Shown here one piece after another: positions 62,524-64,000 of a stretch of 64,000 nucleotides of DNA (position 1 is its first letter; each line of letters opens with the position of its first letter). The notes beneath the pieces are model-generated. The model did not search any database. It was not told the DNA's origin and worked only from the letters and a program-made list of their open reading frames with translations. Source of the DNA: an uncultured Acidobacteriota bacterium. GTDB taxonomy: Bacteria; Acidobacteriota; Vicinamibacteria; Marinacidobacterales; SMYC01. The stretch spans positions 46,481 through 110,480 of the forward strand of contig CAMYKY010000004.1 of the NCBI GenBank assembly GCA_947259165.1, in the 5' to 3' direction. Position numbers and translations under genes: made by a program.

Positions 62524-63753
62524 ATGATGACACGCCGGATTGGGCTTTCGCTTGGAGCGGATCTTTGTTGGCCTGTCTGTTATGAAGAGATTCTCGAACG
62601 GTGGGCTCCGCAGCTCGAGATAGGCGGCGAGCAGGTGCGCTTCGAAGTATCGCGCCTCGATATCGAGCCCTTCGACCTCAAGCAAGCGTGCCCGTACGAT
62701 GTGGTGCTCGACCGGCTCACCCATTGGTACCACACGAGCCGTGAGTGGATAAAAAAGTCCGTCGTCATGGACGACCTCTACGTCTTGAACAACCCCTGGA
62801 CTCTTCAGTCCATGGAAAAGCAGACGACGTACTGCGCGATGATGGACCTCGGCCTACCCGTACCCGACACATGGATGCTGCCGCCAAAGGAGTACGAGCC
62901 GGTCCCCGATCTGGAGCATACCCTCGAGCGATACGCGAAGCTCTTCGATCTCGAAGAAGTGGGCGCCAAAGTGGGCTACCCTCATTTCATGAAGCCTTAC
63001 GACGGCGGTGCGTGGGTCGCGGTGACGCGGATCGAAAACCCTGAGCAGCTAAAAACAGCGTATGACAACAGCGGTCGACGGATTATGCATCTCCAACAAG
63101 CGATCGAACCGTTTGATCTCTTCGTCCGGTGTCTCGGAATTGGTCCTGACGTTCGCTTCATCCGCTACGACCCCACGGCTCCGCTCCACGAGCGCTATCA
63201 GACCGACACCGATTTCCTGACGTCCGAAGAGAAGAGTCTGCTGCGCGACATGACCCTCACCATCAATTCGTTCTTCGGGTGGGACTTCAACTCGTGTGAA
63301 GTCATTCGGAAAGACGGCGTGTTCTACCCCATCGACTTCGCCAACGCCTGTCCCGACTCACAGGTGACATCGCTTCATTACCACTTTCCGTGGCTGGTCA
63401 AGACGATGCTCCAGTGGTCGATCTTCTGCGCGGCGACGAACCGCCCGATGCGCACCAACCTGGATTGGCATCGCTACCACGCGATTCGAGACGAAAAACT
63501 GACCTACCGTGAGAGCCTGTCCGCCTACGCCGACATCGCCCGTCAAAACTTCGACTTCGATCAGTTCGAGGAGTTCCGACGAAGCCACCTCGGTGGCCTC
63601 GATGAGGTGACGTGGACGTATTTCGGCGAGCCACGTGCCAAAGAAGTGATCCGTGCCAAGGTCGAAACGCTATTCCCAGACGACGAGCACGACGAGTTCA
63701 CCGAGCTCTTCTGGGAACACATTCAAGCGTGGCGACGAAACGAATCGTCTTGA
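62524..63753 (+). CDS. ATP-grasp-like protein of unknown substrate
   Basis: LGLPVPDTWMLPPKEY, GYPHFMKPYDGGAWVAVTRI (ATP-grasp lysine region), DFNSCEVIRKDGVFYPIDFANACPDSQ (metal-binding end). Confidence 0.65.
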   Translation: MMTRRIGLSLGADLCWPVCYEEILERWAPQLEIGGEQVRFEVSRLDIEPFDLKQACPYDVVLDRLTHWYHTSREWIKKSVVMDDLYVLNNPWTLQSMEKQTTYCAMMDLGLPVPDTWMLPPKEYEPVPDLEHTLERYAKLFDLEEVGAKVGYPHFMKPYDGGAWVAVTRIENPEQLKTAYDNSGRRIMHLQQAIEPFDLFVRCLGIGPDVRFIRYDPTAPLHERYQTDTDFLTSEEKSLLRDMTLTINSFFGWDFNSCEVIRKDGVFYPIDFANACPDSQVTSLHYHFPWLVKTMLQWSIFCAATNRPMRTNLDWHRYHAIRDEKLTYRESLSAYADIARQNFDFDQFEEFRRSHLGGLDEVTWTYFGEPRAKEVIRAKVETLFPDDEHDEFTELFWEHIQAWRRNESS

Positions 63754-63754
63754 G

Positions 63755-64000
63755 TCACTCGGCGATGCGCGAATCGTCACGAAGCGCCTTCAAAATCAGA
63801 ATTGTCGACGCGTCGAGCGCTCCGTTTCGGATCAAGAGTCGAGGACAGTCCGGTTCTCCTTCTGGTCGGAAGCGCGCCTGAATCTCGCGGGCGGTTCTTC
63901 GATGCTGGAACGAAGGCCATTCGAACCGATAGCGTACGTCGTCAAAGTCTGGATAACTCCTCAGTGACTCGTACACGGTATACAACGGGTCATTGACTCC
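63755..64000 (-). CDS. C-terminal fragment of an unidentified protein, truncated by the window edge
   Basis: Open frame through the window edge: ...YTVYESLRSYPDFDDVRYRFEWPSFQHRRTAREIQARFRPEGEPDCPRLLIRNGALDASTILILKALRDDSRIAE*. Confidence 0.4.
   Translation of the reverse strand, partial: GVNDPLYTVYESLRSYPDFDDVRYRFEWPSFQHRRTAREIQARFRPEGEPDCPRLLIRNGALDASTILILKALRDDSRIAE

Overview
The 64 kb window is GC-rich bacterial chromosomal DNA. The gene mix suggests an Acidobacteriota-like or similar environmental lineage, but that is inference only. I saw no rRNA, tRNA or CRISPR array. Left part (1-15 kb): housekeeping and metabolic genes, namely a 5'-truncated SSS-family symporter, PLP-dependent decarboxylase, choice-of-anchor-B/LVIVD protein, L-2-hydroxyglutarate oxidase, DUF3810-like protein, leucyl aminopeptidase, acetyl-CoA synthetase, TrkH/TrkA and a Ser/Thr protein kinase. 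Middle (15-53 kb): a large exopolysaccharide locus with a Wzc-type tyrosine autokinase, an AMIN-SLBB Wza-like exporter, a Wzm/Wzt ABC transporter, about ten glycosyltransferases, sugar transferase, GDP-fucose synthase-like protein, carbamoyltransferase, methyltransferases, asparagine synthase-like amidotransferase, two polymerase/ligase-type membrane proteins, an outer-membrane beta-barrel and TPR proteins. Right part (53-64 kb): AIR-synthase-related protein, YfhO-family protein, a HEAT / HD-GYP (frameshifted) / GGDEF signalling trio, an ATP-grasp-like protein and a truncated ORF. The best candidate for an undescribed system is a RiPP-like cassette inside the EPS locus (17.5-21.5 kb): nucleotidyltransferase + HprK-like kinase + PqqD + radical SAM/SPASM, converging on a 58-aa precursor-like ORF with a KKKYRRPEI leader, a CTPRPPAKANVGTCP core and a C-terminal Ser. 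Other notable items are three copies of a ~165-bp GCATACGG-terminated dispersed element placed at gene 3' ends, a separate ~175-bp inverted-repeat element at 49.53-49.71 kb, a sigma-54-type promoter upstream of wzc, and a frameshift splitting the HD-GYP gene.
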